Positions 25,004 to 35,107 are shown, numbered from the stretch's first letter. The stretch: 64,000 nucleotides of DNA from Yersinia enterocolitica subsp. enterocolitica (GCF_901472495.1 NZ_LR590469.1:2914001-2978000); one strand, 5' to 3'. The notes: generated by a model not told the origin, from the letters alone. Made by a program: numbers and translations.

Positions 25004-28000
25004 TCAATCCGCGTCGTAACCCAGATTTGGCGCTAACCAGCGCTCCACTTCTGCCACTGGCATCCCTTTACGGGCAGCGTAATCTTCCACCTGATCCCGC
25101 TGAATTTGTGCCACAGCGAAATATTTGCTATCCGGATGACTGAAGTACCAACCCGACACCGACGCCCCAGGCCACATGGCGTAGGACTCAGTCAATTTCA
25201 TACCCGTATGCGTTTCCACATCCAGCAACTGCCAGATTTGGCCTTTCTCTGTGTGTTCCGGGCAAGCCGGATAGCCAGGAGCTGGACGGATCCCTTGGTA
25301 GTTCTCGCGTACCAACTCTTCGTTGCTCAGATTTTCATTCGGTGCAAAGCCCCAATACACCTTACGCACCCGCTCATGCAGATATTCCGCAAAAGCCTCT
25401 GCCAGCCGGTCAGACAGCGCCTTAATCATGATTTTGTTGTAATCATCATGTTGAGCATCATAGGCATCGGCCAGTGCATCCTCTTCCAGCCCGCCGGTGA
25501 CCGCAAAAGCGCCGTAATAATCAGCTTTACCGCTGGATTTAGGTGCAACATAATCTGCCAGGCAATAGTTCGGGAAATCGGTTTTTTCTGTTTGCTGGCG
25601 CAAATGGTGGCTGACCACCAGCACTTCATCACGCCGCTCATCGCGGTAAATTTCAATGTCATCGCCCACACTATTAGCGGGGAACAGACCAACCACCCCT
25701 TTGGGATGCAGTAAATCCTCCGCCGACAGCTTATCCAGCATCTCATTGGCATCCGCGAACAGCCGCTTAGCCTCTTCACCCACCACTTCATCTTCCAGAA
25801 TACGCGGATACTTGCCCGCCAGCGACCAGGTCATAAAGAATGGCGTCCAGTCGATGTAGTTACGCAAAGTTTCGATGCTGGCTTCCACTGTTTGCACACC
25901 TAATTTATGTGCCACAGGTGGCATGTAACTTTCCCAATCGATAACAGTTGGGTTATCACGTGCCGCTTGCAAACTGACCGGCGGGGTACGCGGTTTTTTT
26001 CGCGCATGTTGAATGCGGACAGTTTCGTATTCTTTGCGAGTTTTCGCTATAAAATCATCTCGTTGCGTATCAGACAACAATGCTGAAACTACGCCAACGC
26101 TGCGCGAGGCATTGGAGACGTAAGTGGTGGACCCACTGTAGTTCTGCTCAATTTTAACCGCGGTATGTGCTTTGGAGGTGGTCGCCCCCCCAATCAACAG
26201 CGGCAAAGTGAAACCCTGACGCTCCATCTCTTTGGCGACATTCACCATTTCATCGAGCGATGGCGTAATCAGACCAGATAAACCGATGATATCGACCTTT
26301 TCTTCCCGCGCGGTACGCAGAATTTTTTCGGTCGGCACCATCACACCCAAGTCTATGATCTCATAGTTATTACACTGCAACACCACACCGACAATGTTTT
26401 TGCCGATGTCATGCACATCGCCTTTAACCGTCGCCAGCAAGATTTTACCTGCCGTAGTACCTTTCTGTTTACTGGCTTCAATATAAGGTTCGAGATAGGC
26501 GACCGCTTGTTTCATCACTCGGGCGGATTTTACCACCTGCGGCAGGAACATTTTCCCCTCACCAAACAAGTCACCCACCACATTCATCCCAGCCATCAAT
26601 GGCCCTTCGATAACCTCGATTGGCCGGTCAGCCTGCTGACGGGCTTCTTCAGTATCCAACTCAATGAACTCGGTAATCCCTTTAACCAGCGAGTATTCCA
26701 GGCGTTTTTTCACCGGCCAACCGCGCCATTCCGCTTGCTGAACCGCCACCTCATCACTCTTACTGCCACGGTATTTTTCTGCCAGATCCAGCAGGCGTTC
26801 AGTGCTGTCATCACGACGATTAAGAATGACATCCTCAACTGCATTACGCAGTTCATCTGACAGATCGTCATAGATCGCCAATTGTCCGGCATTGACGATA
26901 CCCATATCCATTCCATTACGAATGGCGTAATAAAGGAATACCGCGTGAATAGCTTCCCGCACCGGATCATTACCACGGAAGGAGAACGAAACGTTGGAGA
27001 CACCGCCTGAAATCATGGCATGCGGCAGTTCGGCTTTGATATCGGCACAAGCTTCAATAAAGTCGACGGCGTAGTTGTTATGTTCTTCAATCCCGGTAGC
27101 GACGGCGAAAATATTCGGGTCAAAAATAATATCTTCCGGCGGGAAGCCAACGGTTTCCGTCAGAATTTTATAGGCGCGGCGGCAAATCTCTATCTTGCGC
27201 GCGCGAGTATCAGCCTGCCCCTGCTCATCAAACGCCATCACCACCATCGCCGCACCATAGCGCCGCACCAGCTTGGCATGATGAATAAAGGCATCTACAC
27301 CCTCTTTCATCGAAATGGAGTTAACGATGCCCTTGCCCTGAATACATTTCAGACCTTTTTCGATGACATCCCATTTGGAAGAGTCGATCATAATCGGCAC
27401 CCGGGCAATATCGGGTTCACCGGCAATCAGATTCAGGAAACGCACCATAGCGGCTTCAGCATCCAACATGCCCTCATCCATATTGATATCGATGATTTGC
27501 GCGCCGCTTTCAACCTGCTGACGAGCCACATCGAGCGCTTCGCCATATTTCTCTTCTTTTATCAGCCGTTTAAAGCGGGCCGAACCGGTGACGTTTGTCC
27601 GTTCACCGACGTTAACAAACAGTGTGTTAGCATCGATTGTCAATGGTTCCAGCCCCGCTAAACGGCAAGCGACCGGAATCTCCGGCAAAGGACGTGGTGC
27701 AACGCCAGCGACAGCTTTAACCATCGCGGCGATATGACGTGGCGTGGTACCGCAGCACCCGCCGACAATATTTAAAAACCCTGCCCGCGCCCACTCACCA
27801 ATCTGCTCGGCCATCTCTTTGGCTTCCAGATCATATTCACCAAAGGCATTCGGCAAACCGGCATTAGGGTGCGCACTGACATAATATTCAGAAATTCGTG
27901 ATAACTCAGCGACATATTGGCGTAGCTCATCCGGCCCCAAAGCGCAGTTCAGGCCAAAAGAGAGCGGCTTCACGTGGCGCAGAGAGTTATAAAAAGCTTC

Positions 28001-28699
28001 GGTGGTTTGGCCGGATAGAGTACGGCCAGAAGCATCGGTAATAGTGCCGGAAATCATCACGGGTAACAGTACACCCATAGCTTCAAATTCAGATTCGACA
28101 GCAAAGGTGGCCGCTTTGGCATTCAGGGTATCGAAAACCGTTTCAATCATAATTAAATCGACACCGCCCTCAATCAGAGCACGGGTCGATTCACGGTAAG
28201 CCTCAACCAACTGATCAAAACTGACATTACGAAATGCCGGATCATTCACTTTCGGTGAAATAGACGCGGTGCGGTTGGTCGGGCCAAGCACCCCGGCAAC
28301 ATAGCGTGGTTTGTCGGGCGTGCGGGCAGTCCATTCATCAGCACAGATACGGGCCAGTCGGGCAGCTTCATAGTTAATTTCAGCTGACAGCGACTCCATC
28401 TGATAATCCGCCATAGCAATGGAGGTAGAGTTAAAGGTATTGGTTTCGAGAATGTCAGCGCCAGCTTCAAGATAGGCATTGTGAATAGCAGTAATGACTT
28501 CGGGCTTGGAGAGCACCAATAAATCATTATTCCCTTTCAGATCACTAGGCCAATCAGCAAAGCGCACACCACGGTAATCCGCCTCTTCCAGCCGATAGCT
28601 CTGGATCATGGTTCCCATGCCACCATCCAACACCAAGATCCGTTGTGCTAATTGCTGGTGTAATTCTTTAACCTTATTATTTGTTACTGTGTCCACCAC
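25004..28699 (-). CDS. metH: Cobalamin-dependent methionine synthase
   Basis: 1231 residues from GTG 28699, chosen because AGAGG lies 5 bases upstream and E. coli metH (1227 residues) also begins with GTG at this place. The frame stays open to 28891, but that extra stretch has no family match. Modules in order: homocysteine domain (to about 350, zinc Cys in GGCCGTTP), methyltetrahydrofolate barrel (about 355-645), cobalamin cap and B12 domain with GDVHDIGKN (DxHxxG), and the C-terminal AdoMet reactivation domain. It makes methionine from homocysteine in the cytoplasm. It is divergent from iclR. Confidence 0.97.
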   Translation of the reverse strand: MVDTVTNNKVKELHQQLAQRILVLDGGMGTMIQSYRLEEADYRGVRFADWPSDLKGNNDLLVLSKPEVITAIHNAYLEAGADILETNTFNSTSIAMADYQMESLSAEINYEAARLARICADEWTARTPDKPRYVAGVLGPTNRTASISPKVNDPAFRNVSFDQLVEAYRESTRALIEGGVDLIMIETVFDTLNAKAATFAVESEFEAMGVLLPVMISGTITDASGRTLSGQTTEAFYNSLRHVKPLSFGLNCALGPDELRQYVAELSRISEYYVSAHPNAGLPNAFGEYDLEAKEMAEQIGEWARAGFLNIVGGCCGTTPRHIAAMVKAVAGVAPRPLPEIPVACRLAGLEPLTIDANTLFVNVGERTNVTGSARFKRLIKEEKYGEALDVARQQVESGAQIIDINMDEGMLDAEAAMVRFLNLIAGEPDIARVPIMIDSSKWDVIEKGLKCIQGKGIVNSISMKEGVDAFIHHAKLVRRYGAAMVVMAFDEQGQADTRARKIEICRRAYKILTETVGFPPEDIIFDPNIFAVATGIEEHNNYAVDFIEACADIKAELPHAMISGGVSNVSFSFRGNDPVREAIHAVFLYYAIRNGMDMGIVNAGQLAIYDDLSDELRNAVEDVILNRRDDSTERLLDLAEKYRGSKSDEVAVQQAEWRGWPVKKRLEYSLVKGITEFIELDTEEARQQADRPIEVIEGPLMAGMNVVGDLFGEGKMFLPQVVKSARVMKQAVAYLEPYIEASKQKGTTAGKILLATVKGDVHDIGKNIVGVVLQCNNYEIIDLGVMVPTEKILRTAREEKVDIIGLSGLITPSLDEMVNVAKEMERQGFTLPLLIGGATTSKAHTAVKIEQNYSGSTTYVSNASRSVGVVSALLSDTQRDDFIAKTRKEYETVRIQHARKKPRTPPVSLQAARDNPTVIDWESYMPPVAHKLGVQTVEASIETLRNYIDWTPFFMTWSLAGKYPRILEDEVVGEEAKRLFADANEMLDKLSAEDLLHPKGVVGLFPANSVGDDIEIYRDERRDEVLVVSHHLRQQTEKTDFPNYCLADYVAPKSSGKADYYGAFAVTGGLEEDALADAYDAQHDDYNKIMIKALSDRLAEAFAEYLHERVRKVYWGFAPNENLSNEELVRENYQGIRPAPGYPACPEHTEKGQIWQLLDVETHTGMKLTESYAMWPGASVSGWYFSHPDSKYFAVAQIQRDQVEDYAARKGMPVAEVERWLAPNLGYDAD

Positions 28700-28939
28700 T
28701 GTCGCCTCTTTACCCTGTTGCCTGGCCATTATCCGATGCATCTTTAATTGTTTATTCGTATCAGACATGCTGAAAAATTCATCTGTCATCCTAGCACAAG
28801 TTGTCAATGTAATGAGTCCAGTCACAGTTGAGACTTTTTCAGGTAGGAAACCAAACTCATCGGATGAGCAATTTTTGTGGTTTGCATGCATAATTAAAAA
28901 CGAAAATGAGTTCCATAATAATAGATAAGAGGCTAATTT
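28700..28939. promoter_or_regulatory. metH-iclR divergent promoter region with candidate MetR site
   Basis: 240 bp. TGAGACTTTTTCA at 28829-28841 fits the MetR consensus TGAANNTNNTTCA with one mismatch; TGAAAAATTCA at 28771-28781 has the half sites but short spacing. MetR with homocysteine activates metH in E. coli. The binding is a prediction. Confidence 0.5.
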
Positions 28940-29779
28940 ATGGCGTTACCGATTGCGATCAAACGGGGCAAGAAACCCAAGGCAGCTGCGCAAATGGCGA
29001 CTGCTCCAACCGGTCAGGTTCAATCATTGACTCGGGGTCTTAAATTACTGGAATATATTTCCGAAGCACAGGGTAGTGTTGCACTGACAGATTTAGCACA
29101 ACAGGCGGGTTTACCTAATTCCACCACTCACCGCCTGTTAACCACCATGCAACAGCAGGGTTTCGTCCGTCAGGTGGGGGATTTAGGCCTTTGGACGATG
29201 GGCGCACACGCCTTTATTGTCGGCAGCAGCTTTTTGCAAAGCCGCAATTTGCTGGCTATGGTTCACCCCATGCTACGCCGTTTAATGGATGAATCGGGTG
29301 AAACCGTCAATCTGGCAGTGCTGGATCACAGCGACTATCAGGCCATTATTATCGATCAAGTGCAATGTACCGCCCTGATGCGGATGTCCGCGCCGATTGG
29401 CGGCAAACTGCCTATGCACGCCTCTGGGGCCGGTAAAGCTTTTCTCTCCACCCTGCCAGACGACCAGCTGGTTCAGCTTTTACATAAGAAAGGGCTGCAT
29501 GCCTACACGCAGCATACCCGCACCAGCCCTGCTAGTTTGAAGGAGAATCTGGCGCTGATTCGCAAACAAGGTTATTCATTTGATGATGAAGAACATGCTC
29601 TCGGCCTGCGCTGCATCGCCGCCTGTTTGTTCGATGAACATCACGAAGCCTTTGCCGCTATTTCCATTTCCGGCCCGATATCGCGTATTACCGACGATCG
29701 CGTCACAGAGCTTGGCGCATTGGTTATTCATGCTGCGAAAGAAATCACTCAATCATACGGCGGGGGGAATCGGAGTTAA
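28940..29779 (+). CDS. iclR: IclR, repressor of the glyoxylate operon
   Basis: 279 residues. The N-terminal winged helix spans about 25-90 (LTDLAQQAGLPNSTTHRLL) and the C-terminal effector domain includes GGKLPMHASGAGKAFLS and EEHALGLRCIAACLFDEH. N-terminus is Lys/Ala-rich and slightly longer than in E. coli. IclR represses aceBAK; glyoxylate and pyruvate act in opposite ways as effectors. It converges with aceK, whose operon it controls, and an operator-like site is seen upstream of aceB (35108-35132). Confidence 0.97.
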   Translation: MALPIAIKRGKKPKAAAQMATAPTGQVQSLTRGLKLLEYISEAQGSVALTDLAQQAGLPNSTTHRLLTTMQQQGFVRQVGDLGLWTMGAHAFIVGSSFLQSRNLLAMVHPMLRRLMDESGETVNLAVLDHSDYQAIIIDQVQCTALMRMSAPIGGKLPMHASGAGKAFLSTLPDDQLVQLLHKKGLHAYTQHTRTSPASLKENLALIRKQGYSFDDEEHALGLRCIAACLFDEHHEAFAAISISGPISRITDDRVTELGALVIHAAKEITQSYGGGNRS

Positions 29780-29849
29780 TTAGTTAAAACTTTGTCGTTC
29801 GGAGAGAACAAGCAGATCGTAAAGACGCCGTAGATTATGCACAGTGATT

Positions 29850-29922
29850 GAAGGGTTTACGTACACCCAGGGGCACTCCGGCGGCTCACGCCGCTGCGAC
29901 CCCAACGGCACGATTTCCCTTC
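29850..29922. repeat. Palindromic repeat, family 2, copy 2 (iclR-aceK gap)
   Basis: 73 bp with ends GAAGGG and CCCTTC and an inner stem around CGGCGGC-TCA-CGCCGC. The right part GCGACCCCAACGGCACGATTTC closely matches copy 1 at 20313-20382 (CCCCAACGGAACATTTC). Lies between the convergent iclR and aceK genes. Confidence 0.65.
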
Positions 29923-29934
29923 ATTTGAACCTAT

Positions 29935-30066
29935 ATTTTTCAATCCAATCAAGGCGTAGCGAGCTAAGTCAATTTGAGTGCACCCAGCGCACAGGCCCCG
30001 GAGCGTACACATAGTACGTGAGGAGGTCGAGCGCTGCGCAATCTCAGAGTGGCGACGCGCAGTAGC
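29935..30066. repeat. Possible further intergenic repeat after aceK
   Basis: GC-rich stretch with the short palindrome GTAC-ACATA-GTAC (30005-30017) inside GGAGCGTACACATAGTACGT, a wording that from memory recurs in intergenic DNA of Yersinia and Serratia. Only one copy is in the window, so the repeat status is not proven here. Confidence 0.35.
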
Positions 30067-30068
30067 CG

Positions 30069-31796
30069 TCAAGAGATCACCCGCTGGGAGAAGCGCTGCT
30101 TACGGCGATAAGCAAAAACATCCTCCACATGCCCGTCCTTAATACGTTGCTGCAACCCACGCCAATAGCTGGCGTGAAACAGGTCGCTGTGCATCTCCTC
30201 AAAAAAATGTCGTACCTTCAGATCGGTGCATAAAAAATGACGAAACTCTTCAGGGAATACATCATTGGGCGATACGCTATACCACGGCTCGCTGGCCATC
30301 TCATCTTCCGGATAGCGTGGCGGCGGGATATCGCGGAAATTCACCTCAGTCATATAACAAATTTCATCATAATCGTAGAACACCACGCGCCCGTGACGAG
30401 TTACCCCGAAGTTCTTAAATAACATGTCGCCGGGGAAAATATTCGCCGCCGCCAGTTGTTTAATGGCGTTACCGTATTCTTCAATAGCATCCTTCAACTG
30501 CTGATCATTTGCCTGCTCTATATAGAGATTCAATGGCGTCATCCGCCGCTCCATATAAAGGTGTTTAATGATGATTTGGTCGCCTAAGTCTTCCAGTTTT
30601 TCCGGCACTTCCCGCTGTAATTCCGTCAGCAATTCTGCGCTGATGCGATGCTTATCAATCACAAAATTCTCATACTCTTGGGTATCCGCCATTCGCCCTA
30701 CTCGGTCATGTTCTTTAACTAATTGATAGCACTCTAAAACTCTCGTCTGACTAACTTCTTTTTGTGGCGCGAACTGGTCTTTAATGACCTTAAAAACCCG
30801 GTCAAATGATGGCAGAGTAAATACCAACATCACCATCCCTTTGACCCCAGGCGCAATAATAAATTGTTCGCTAGATTGATGAACAAAGGTTAGGTATTCA
30901 CGATAGCTTTCGGTTTTACCGTGTTTTTGGCAGCCAATCGCCATGTACAGTTCAGCAGTCGATTTGCCCGGCAAGATTTCCCGCAACCATTCCACCATCG
31001 CCGCAGGTAAGGGGGCATAAACCATAAAATAAGAACGGGCGAAGCCAAACACGATACTGGCCTCTGCCTTGCTGGTGAGGCAGGTATCAATAAATAACCC
31101 GCCTGATTCATTGTGATGGATAGGTAGCAGAAATGGATAGACCTCGTCAGCCAGTCGCAGTTTTCCCACCAACCAAGCGGCTTTATTACGATAAAACAGT
31201 TCATTAGCAACTTGAAAGCGCGCTGTTGCGAGTTGCTCATCAGTAAAGTTTTGCCGCAATGCAGTCGCAATGTAGCCGATATCGCGGGGCAGGTTCTCCC
31301 AAGGTAAACGCAGCGGCAAATCATTGAGTACCACCTGCAACATACCGCTCAAATCTCCCTTGGGGGCAAAATCACGCGCTAAGGGACGGGGAATTTCACG
31401 AAAGCGCCGCTCCGGTTGTGAACTGAAGACAAACAGCTTATCCGGGGTTAAATCGCGGTGTTTAAATAACCGACAATAGACTGAATTAAAAAAACTTTCG
31501 GCGATTTCAAAGCGCGGATAATCCGGTAACAAGCCGGTATAAATTTCTTTTACTCGCGTTAGAAAATTCACATCAAAACAGCGCTGATCAGTGATGTGTT
31601 TCAATTGCTCAACCACCAGCCCCACATGACTATCATAGAGGTGAATACGCTTTTTCATCGCCTGCTGTACCGCATGCCAGTCAGCCTGCTCAAAACGATG
31701 TTGCGCCCCCGCAGTGACCTCCAGAAAGCGGCCATATTGAGCATCAAACCCCTGCAAAATTGTTTGCGCGATTAATTGTTCCAGCTTTGTCACCAT
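30069..31796 (-). CDS. aceK: Isocitrate dehydrogenase kinase/phosphatase
   Basis: 575 residues from ATG 31796, with CGGAGGTGAGT directly upstream; the frame opens earlier but without support. The N-terminal regulatory domain is helical (to about 300). The kinase/phosphatase domain includes IFPGDMLFKNFGVTRHGR and VVFYDYDEICYMTEVNFRDI in shortened form VVFYDYDE. It phosphorylates and inactivates isocitrate dehydrogenase so that isocitrate enters the glyoxylate bypass. Third gene of aceB-aceA-aceK, after a hairpin that may keep its expression low. Confidence 0.97.
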   Translation of the reverse strand: MVTKLEQLIAQTILQGFDAQYGRFLEVTAGAQHRFEQADWHAVQQAMKKRIHLYDSHVGLVVEQLKHITDQRCFDVNFLTRVKEIYTGLLPDYPRFEIAESFFNSVYCRLFKHRDLTPDKLFVFSSQPERRFREIPRPLARDFAPKGDLSGMLQVVLNDLPLRLPWENLPRDIGYIATALRQNFTDEQLATARFQVANELFYRNKAAWLVGKLRLADEVYPFLLPIHHNESGGLFIDTCLTSKAEASIVFGFARSYFMVYAPLPAAMVEWLREILPGKSTAELYMAIGCQKHGKTESYREYLTFVHQSSEQFIIAPGVKGMVMLVFTLPSFDRVFKVIKDQFAPQKEVSQTRVLECYQLVKEHDRVGRMADTQEYENFVIDKHRISAELLTELQREVPEKLEDLGDQIIIKHLYMERRMTPLNLYIEQANDQQLKDAIEEYGNAIKQLAAANIFPGDMLFKNFGVTRHGRVVFYDYDEICYMTEVNFRDIPPPRYPEDEMASEPWYSVSPNDVFPEEFRHFLCTDLKVRHFFEEMHSDLFHASYWRGLQQRIKDGHVEDVFAYRRKQRFSQRVIS

Positions 31797-31818
31797 ACTC
31801 ACCTCCGTCATACGGAAC

Positions 31819-31840
31819 AGAGCCTGCATAAGCAGGCTCT
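31819..31840 (-). repeat. Intercistronic hairpin between aceA and aceK
   Basis: AGAGCCTGC, loop ATAA, GCAGGCTCT (perfect 9-bp stem), 22 bp before the aceK start. No U-tract follows. In E. coli aceK is expressed far less than aceA and hairpins in this gap are known; the same effect here is inferred. Confidence 0.7.
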
Positions 31841-31872
31841 TGATAACACAACCTTTCACTCAAATAGTGGGG

Positions 31873-33180
31873 CTAAAATTGCTGTTCTTCCGTCGAGCCA
31901 GTCAATGCTGTTACGGAAGACTCACCACCCTGAATGATATTGGTGACTTTATCAAAGTAGCCGGTACCCACTTCCTGTTGATGGGACGCGAAAGTGTAGC
32001 CGCGCTCAACTGCGGCAAATTCGGGCTGCTGAACCTTCTCAACATAGTGTTTCATGCCTTCTCCCTGTGCGTAAGCATGCGCCAGATCGAACATGTTGAA
32101 CCACATGCTGTGGATACCCGCCAGTGTAATAAACTGGTATTTGTAACCCATCGCCGACAGCTCATCCTGGAAGCTGGCAATCTGTTGGTCCGTCAGGTTC
32201 TTTTTCCAGTTAAATGATGGCGAACAGTTGTAAGCCAATAATTTACCAGGGAATTGTGCGTGAATCGCATCAGCAAAACGTTTAGCTAACGCCAGGTCTG
32301 GCGTTGAGGTTTCGCACCACACCAAATCGGCATACGGGGCATAAGCCAGGCCGCGACTGATAGCTTGCTCAATACCAGCATGAGTGCGGAAGAATCCTTC
32401 AGCAGTGCGATCGCCAGTAATGAATTCGCTATCATGCGGGTCACAATCAGAAGTCAGCAAGTCAGCGGCATCAGCATCGGTACGGGCAATCAGCAGTGTT
32501 GGTACACCGAGAACGTCGGCAGCCAGACGGGCGGCGACCAACTTCTGAATCGCTTCCTGAGTCGGTACCAAAACTTTACCGCCCATATGACCACATTTCT
32601 TCACGGCTGCCAGTTGATCTTCGAAATGTACGCCGGCAGCACCCGCCTCAATCATAGCCTTCATCAATTCGAACGCATTCAGTACCCCACCAAAACCGGC
32701 TTCCGCATCTGCTACAATCGGCAGGAAATAGTCGGTATAACCTTTGCTATCCGGCTCAATATTATTCGACCATTGAATCTGATCTGCGCGACGGAAACTG
32801 TTATTGATACGTTTAACCACTGCGGGAACGGAGTCAACCGGGTACAGCGATTGATCCGGGTACATGCTTGATGCGGTATTAGCATCAGCCGCGACCTGCC
32901 AGCCTGACAAATAAATGGCCTCAACCCCGGCCTTCGCCTGTTGCAGTGCCTGACCACCGGTTAATGCACCTAAACAGTTGATATAATCTTTGCGCGATTT
33001 GCCGTGCAGTAATTCCCACAATCTCTTCGCACCATGCTGCGCCAAAGTGCACTCAGGGTTGACTGAGCCACGTAATTTAATCACTTCTTCAGCACTATAC
33101 GGGCGAATAATGCCCTCCCAGCGCGGTGATTTCCATTCCTGTTCCAATTGCTGAATTTGTTGAGTACGAGAGGTCGTCAT
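31873..33180 (-). CDS. aceA: Isocitrate lyase
   Basis: 435 residues, E. coli length 434. The active-site loop is KKCGHMGGKVLVPT with the catalytic Cys near 195. Other family blocks are GWQVAADANTASSMYPDQSL and the metal-binding IARTDADAADLL. It splits isocitrate into glyoxylate and succinate in the cytoplasm. Second gene of the operon; an ERIC element separates it from aceB. Confidence 0.98.
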   Translation of the reverse strand: MTTSRTQQIQQLEQEWKSPRWEGIIRPYSAEEVIKLRGSVNPECTLAQHGAKRLWELLHGKSRKDYINCLGALTGGQALQQAKAGVEAIYLSGWQVAADANTASSMYPDQSLYPVDSVPAVVKRINNSFRRADQIQWSNNIEPDSKGYTDYFLPIVADAEAGFGGVLNAFELMKAMIEAGAAGVHFEDQLAAVKKCGHMGGKVLVPTQEAIQKLVAARLAADVLGVPTLLIARTDADAADLLTSDCDPHDSEFITGDRTAEGFFRTHAGIEQAISRGLAYAPYADLVWCETSTPDLALAKRFADAIHAQFPGKLLAYNCSPSFNWKKNLTDQQIASFQDELSAMGYKYQFITLAGIHSMWFNMFDLAHAYAQGEGMKHYVEKVQQPEFAAVERGYTFASHQQEVGTGYFDKVTNIIQGGESSVTALTGSTEEQQF

Positions 33181-33226
33181 AGCAATATTCCTTATTATTC
33201 AATTCTGTAGGGTTAAATTAGGTGTG

Positions 33227-33351
33227 ATACTCAAAGTCATTGGCGTTGCAGCCAGGCAGCAAGTGAACTCATCCCGCTGAGCTGACACAAGTCAGTGATT
33301 CGGGGGAGCGAACGTAGCTAACACCGCTGCGGCTTCAAGGACGAAGGGTAT
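33227..33351. repeat. ERIC element between aceB and aceA
   Basis: 125 bp with ends ATACTC (33227) and GGGTAT (to 33351), arms GTTGCAGCCAGGCAGCAAGTG and GTAGCTAACACCGCTGCGGC in partial form, and the centre ACAAGTCAGTGATTCGGG. It begins one base after the aceB stop codon (33355-33353) in the direction of transcription. Confidence 0.88.
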
Positions 33352-33352
33352 C

Positions 33353-34951
33353 TCAGGCAAGTAATGCGTAGCCTGGTAAGGTCAGGAAGTCGATAAGCTC
33401 GTCTTGTGTTGTAATTCGCTCCATCAAACACGCAGCTTCTTCAAACCGCCCGCCATCAAAGCGCTCTGTGCCAAGTTCCAGCTTCACTACCTGCATTTCT
33501 TCACTCAACATGTTTCGGAACAGCTCTTTCGTCACCGTTTGACCATTACTCAGGTTTTTCTGGTGATGTATCCATTGCCAGATAGAAGTACGGGAAATCT
33601 CTGCCGTCGCGGCATCTTCCATCAGACCATAAATCGGCACGCAACCATTGCCAGATATCCATGCTTCAATGTATTGCACAGCAACCCGGATATTGGCGCG
33701 CATCCCTTCTTCCGTGCGTTCACCACTGCAAGGCTCCAACAACTCAGCTGCGGTTATAGGTTTATCCTGTGCCCGGCTAACCTCTAATTGATTTGGCCGG
33801 TCACCCAGAACCTTGTTAAAAACTTCCATCACGGTATCGGCCAGCCCTGGATGGGCTACCCATGTACCATCATGGCCATTACTGGCTTCTAACTCTTTAT
33901 CCGCACGGACTTTATCCAGTACTTGCGCATTTTTTACCGGATCTTTATTCGGGATAAATGCCGCCATACCACCCATCGCTAAAGCACCGCGTTTATGGCA
34001 GGTTTTGATCAATAAACGGGAATACGCACTCAGGAATGGTTTATTCATGGTGACCGATTGGCGGTCTGGCAACACACGATCACCGTGATTTTTCAGTGTC
34101 TTGATATAGCTGAATATATAATCCCAACGACCACAATTGAGGCCAACAATGTGATGGCGCAGGTGATAGAGGATTTCATCCATTTGGAACACGGCAGGTA
34201 ATGTTTCAATTAATACCGTGGCTTTAATGGTGCCTTGCGGTAAGTCGAAGCGCTGCTCGGTAAAGGTGAAAACATCACTCCACCAAGCGGCTTCCTGATA
34301 AGACTGCATCTTCGGCAAATAAAAATAAGGGCCGCTGCCATTGGCAAGTAATTGCTTATAGTTATGATAGAAATACAAAGCGAAATCGAACAGTCCACCA
34401 GGAATATCCTCCCCCTGCCATTTCACATGTTTCTCCGGCAAGTGCAGGCCGCGAACTCGCGCAATCAGTACCGCAGGGTTGGGTTTGAGTTGATAAATCT
34501 TGCCGGATTCATTTACATAGGAAATAGTGCCTTTTACCGCATCATGCAGGTTAATTTGACCATCGATCACTTTGTCCCAGCTTGGTGCCAACGAGTCTTC
34601 GAAATCAGCCATAAAGACTTTTACATTGGCATTGAGAGCATTAATCACCATTTTTCGCTCAACCGGCCCGGTAATTTCCACCCGACGATCACGTAAGTCA
34701 GCAGGAATCCCCTGAATCCTCCAGTCACCTTCACGAATGGAATTAGTTTCCGAAATAAAATCTGGCAAGGCACCTTGATCGATATTTTTTTGCCAGGATA
34801 CCCGTGCGGCAAGGAGTTCACGACGTGACTGTGCGAATTTCACCACCAATTCGGTCAAGAATTCGATCGCTTCTTCCGGTAAAACCTGTCTTTCAGCAGC
34901 ATTAAAATGCTGTGTAAAAACTAACTCCGTGCCGACTAACTGTTGTGTCAT
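33353..34951 (-). CDS. aceB: Malate synthase A
   Basis: 532 residues from ATG 34951 with GGGAAGGGAA upstream; the frame from 34984 adds residues lacking a family match. Family blocks are MADFEDSLAPSW, IARVRGLHLPEKH and HHIVGLNCGRWDYIFSYIK. It condenses glyoxylate and acetyl-CoA to malate. First gene of aceB-aceA-aceK, preceded by an IclR-type operator. Confidence 0.98.
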   Translation of the reverse strand: MTQQLVGTELVFTQHFNAAERQVLPEEAIEFLTELVVKFAQSRRELLAARVSWQKNIDQGALPDFISETNSIREGDWRIQGIPADLRDRRVEITGPVERKMVINALNANVKVFMADFEDSLAPSWDKVIDGQINLHDAVKGTISYVNESGKIYQLKPNPAVLIARVRGLHLPEKHVKWQGEDIPGGLFDFALYFYHNYKQLLANGSGPYFYLPKMQSYQEAAWWSDVFTFTEQRFDLPQGTIKATVLIETLPAVFQMDEILYHLRHHIVGLNCGRWDYIFSYIKTLKNHGDRVLPDRQSVTMNKPFLSAYSRLLIKTCHKRGALAMGGMAAFIPNKDPVKNAQVLDKVRADKELEASNGHDGTWVAHPGLADTVMEVFNKVLGDRPNQLEVSRAQDKPITAAELLEPCSGERTEEGMRANIRVAVQYIEAWISGNGCVPIYGLMEDAATAEISRTSIWQWIHHQKNLSNGQTVTKELFRNMLSEEMQVVKLELGTERFDGGRFEEAACLMERITTQDELIDFLTLPGYALLA

Positions 34952-35107
34952 TTCCCTTCCCCTTTCCAATCTCACGGCTTTCACATCAACGCTAATGCAG
35001 CGTCACTCTTGGATTCGTATCGGATAATGTGTTCCAACCGGAAATTGAAGGTTAGATTATATGGTCACTTTTCACCCCGACAGAACTAAGAATAATCAAT
35101 TAATTAA

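Noticed and set aside
28700..28891. 64-residue N-terminal extension of metH
   Set aside because: Lies in the divergent promoter region; GTG 28699 has AGAGG at good spacing and gives the family length.
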